Assembly: GCA_051453625.1 (NCBI GenBank)
Contig: JBOZIK010000001.1
Location: 9,256,858 to 9,299,652, forward strand
Reading direction: 5' to 3'
Length of the DNA stretch: 42,795 nt
Source: Welwitschia mirabilis
Lineage: Eukaryota; Gnetophyta; Gnetopsida; Welwitschiales
Below, piece after piece: positions 42,409 to 42,795 of the stretch. Made by a program: the position numbers and the translations under genes. Every line of letters begins with the position of its first letter. The stretch's first letter is position 1. Below the pieces are notes generated by a model. It was not told the DNA's origin. It worked only from the letters and a program-made list of their open reading frames with translations, and ran no database searches.

Positions 42409-42795
42409 GAGAAAATGATCTTTATATTCAGATTAAAAAAAGGCACATAGCTCAAGATTATAAGAACGCATAATTTAACATAGATAAGTGGATTGAGTAA
42501 TAAATAAAATTGAAGTACAAAAAGAGGTCATATTTATGACTCATGCACATAACTAGGATGAGTAATCTTCTTATTTCAATTAGCAAGTTTAATTACATGA
42601 ATCATTTCCTCATGCTAGATCTTTTTAATTCTTCATTTAAGACATGCATTAAAGGAATAAATGTATAAATCCCAAAATTGACATGTGGGATAATAAGACA
42701 AATTCTTTAATTTTAATGAATAAAGCAATGAGCATCCTATGAATAAAGTACCCTTACACATTTTAAGAACATAAAGTTCATAGTAGAGTAAATCT

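Larger units (their letters stand above)
39890..42795 (-). repeat. Probable continuation of the long 5' LTR of element E
   Basis: After element D the host element should resume as E's LTR. No coding domain is seen over 2.9 kb. A minus-strand TATA box (CTTATAAAAGG, about 42398-42408) followed by a GA-rich transcribed-leader-like run supports a U3/R junction there. LTRs of more than 2 kb are known in Del/Tekay elements. The left end is fixed only by D; the right end is not reached. It may include other fragments. Confidence 0.35.

Overview
The window looks like nuclear DNA of a flowering plant: AT-rich, ten assembly gaps (runs of N), one spliced host gene and at least seven decayed LTR retrotransposons, several nested. 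It has no bacterial operons, rRNA or CRISPR arrays. I cannot name the species. Every transposon coding region except short stretches carries stops or frameshifts, so the locus is mostly a retrotransposon graveyard around one conserved gene.

Layout. 1-1877 is the 3' end of a Sirevirus-type Ty1/copia element (A, + strand): the tail of an env-like ORF, several polypurine tracts and a 1079-bp LTR with a regular array of GACGTC palindromes. 2258-6995 is copia element B (- strand). 7971-9117 holds four exons of an NSE4 (SMC5/6 complex kleisin) homologue on the - strand; its probable first, untranslated exon and promoter are near 15440-15790. Copia element C (10759-14022, - strand) sits in what would be that gene's first intron, and B lies where the missing 3' exons would be expected. 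A tRNA-derived SINE lies at 16104-16217.

16748-21857 is a copia array read as LTR - partial body H - shared LTR - partial body G. G is broken at 21858 by a second Sirevirus-like element (F), which keeps a 1203-bp LTR with a GTCGAC array, gag, protease and an env-like ORF but has no visible integrase, reverse transcriptase or 3' LTR. From about 26986 to the end is Ty3/gypsy sequence on the - strand: a chromovirus-like element E whose 5' LTR is split by an Athila-like element D (32016-39889, both LTRs present). The last 2.9 kb is probably the rest of E's long LTR.

The most interesting signal is the clusters of 6-bp palindromes, or their CpG-decayed forms, at regular alternating spacing in three different copia LTRs: GACGTC (22/34 bp), GTCGAC (20/54 bp) and GATGTC/GACATC. 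They look like regulatory arrays of the elements. The second theme is the host NSE4 gene, hemmed in and perhaps truncated by same-strand copia insertions.
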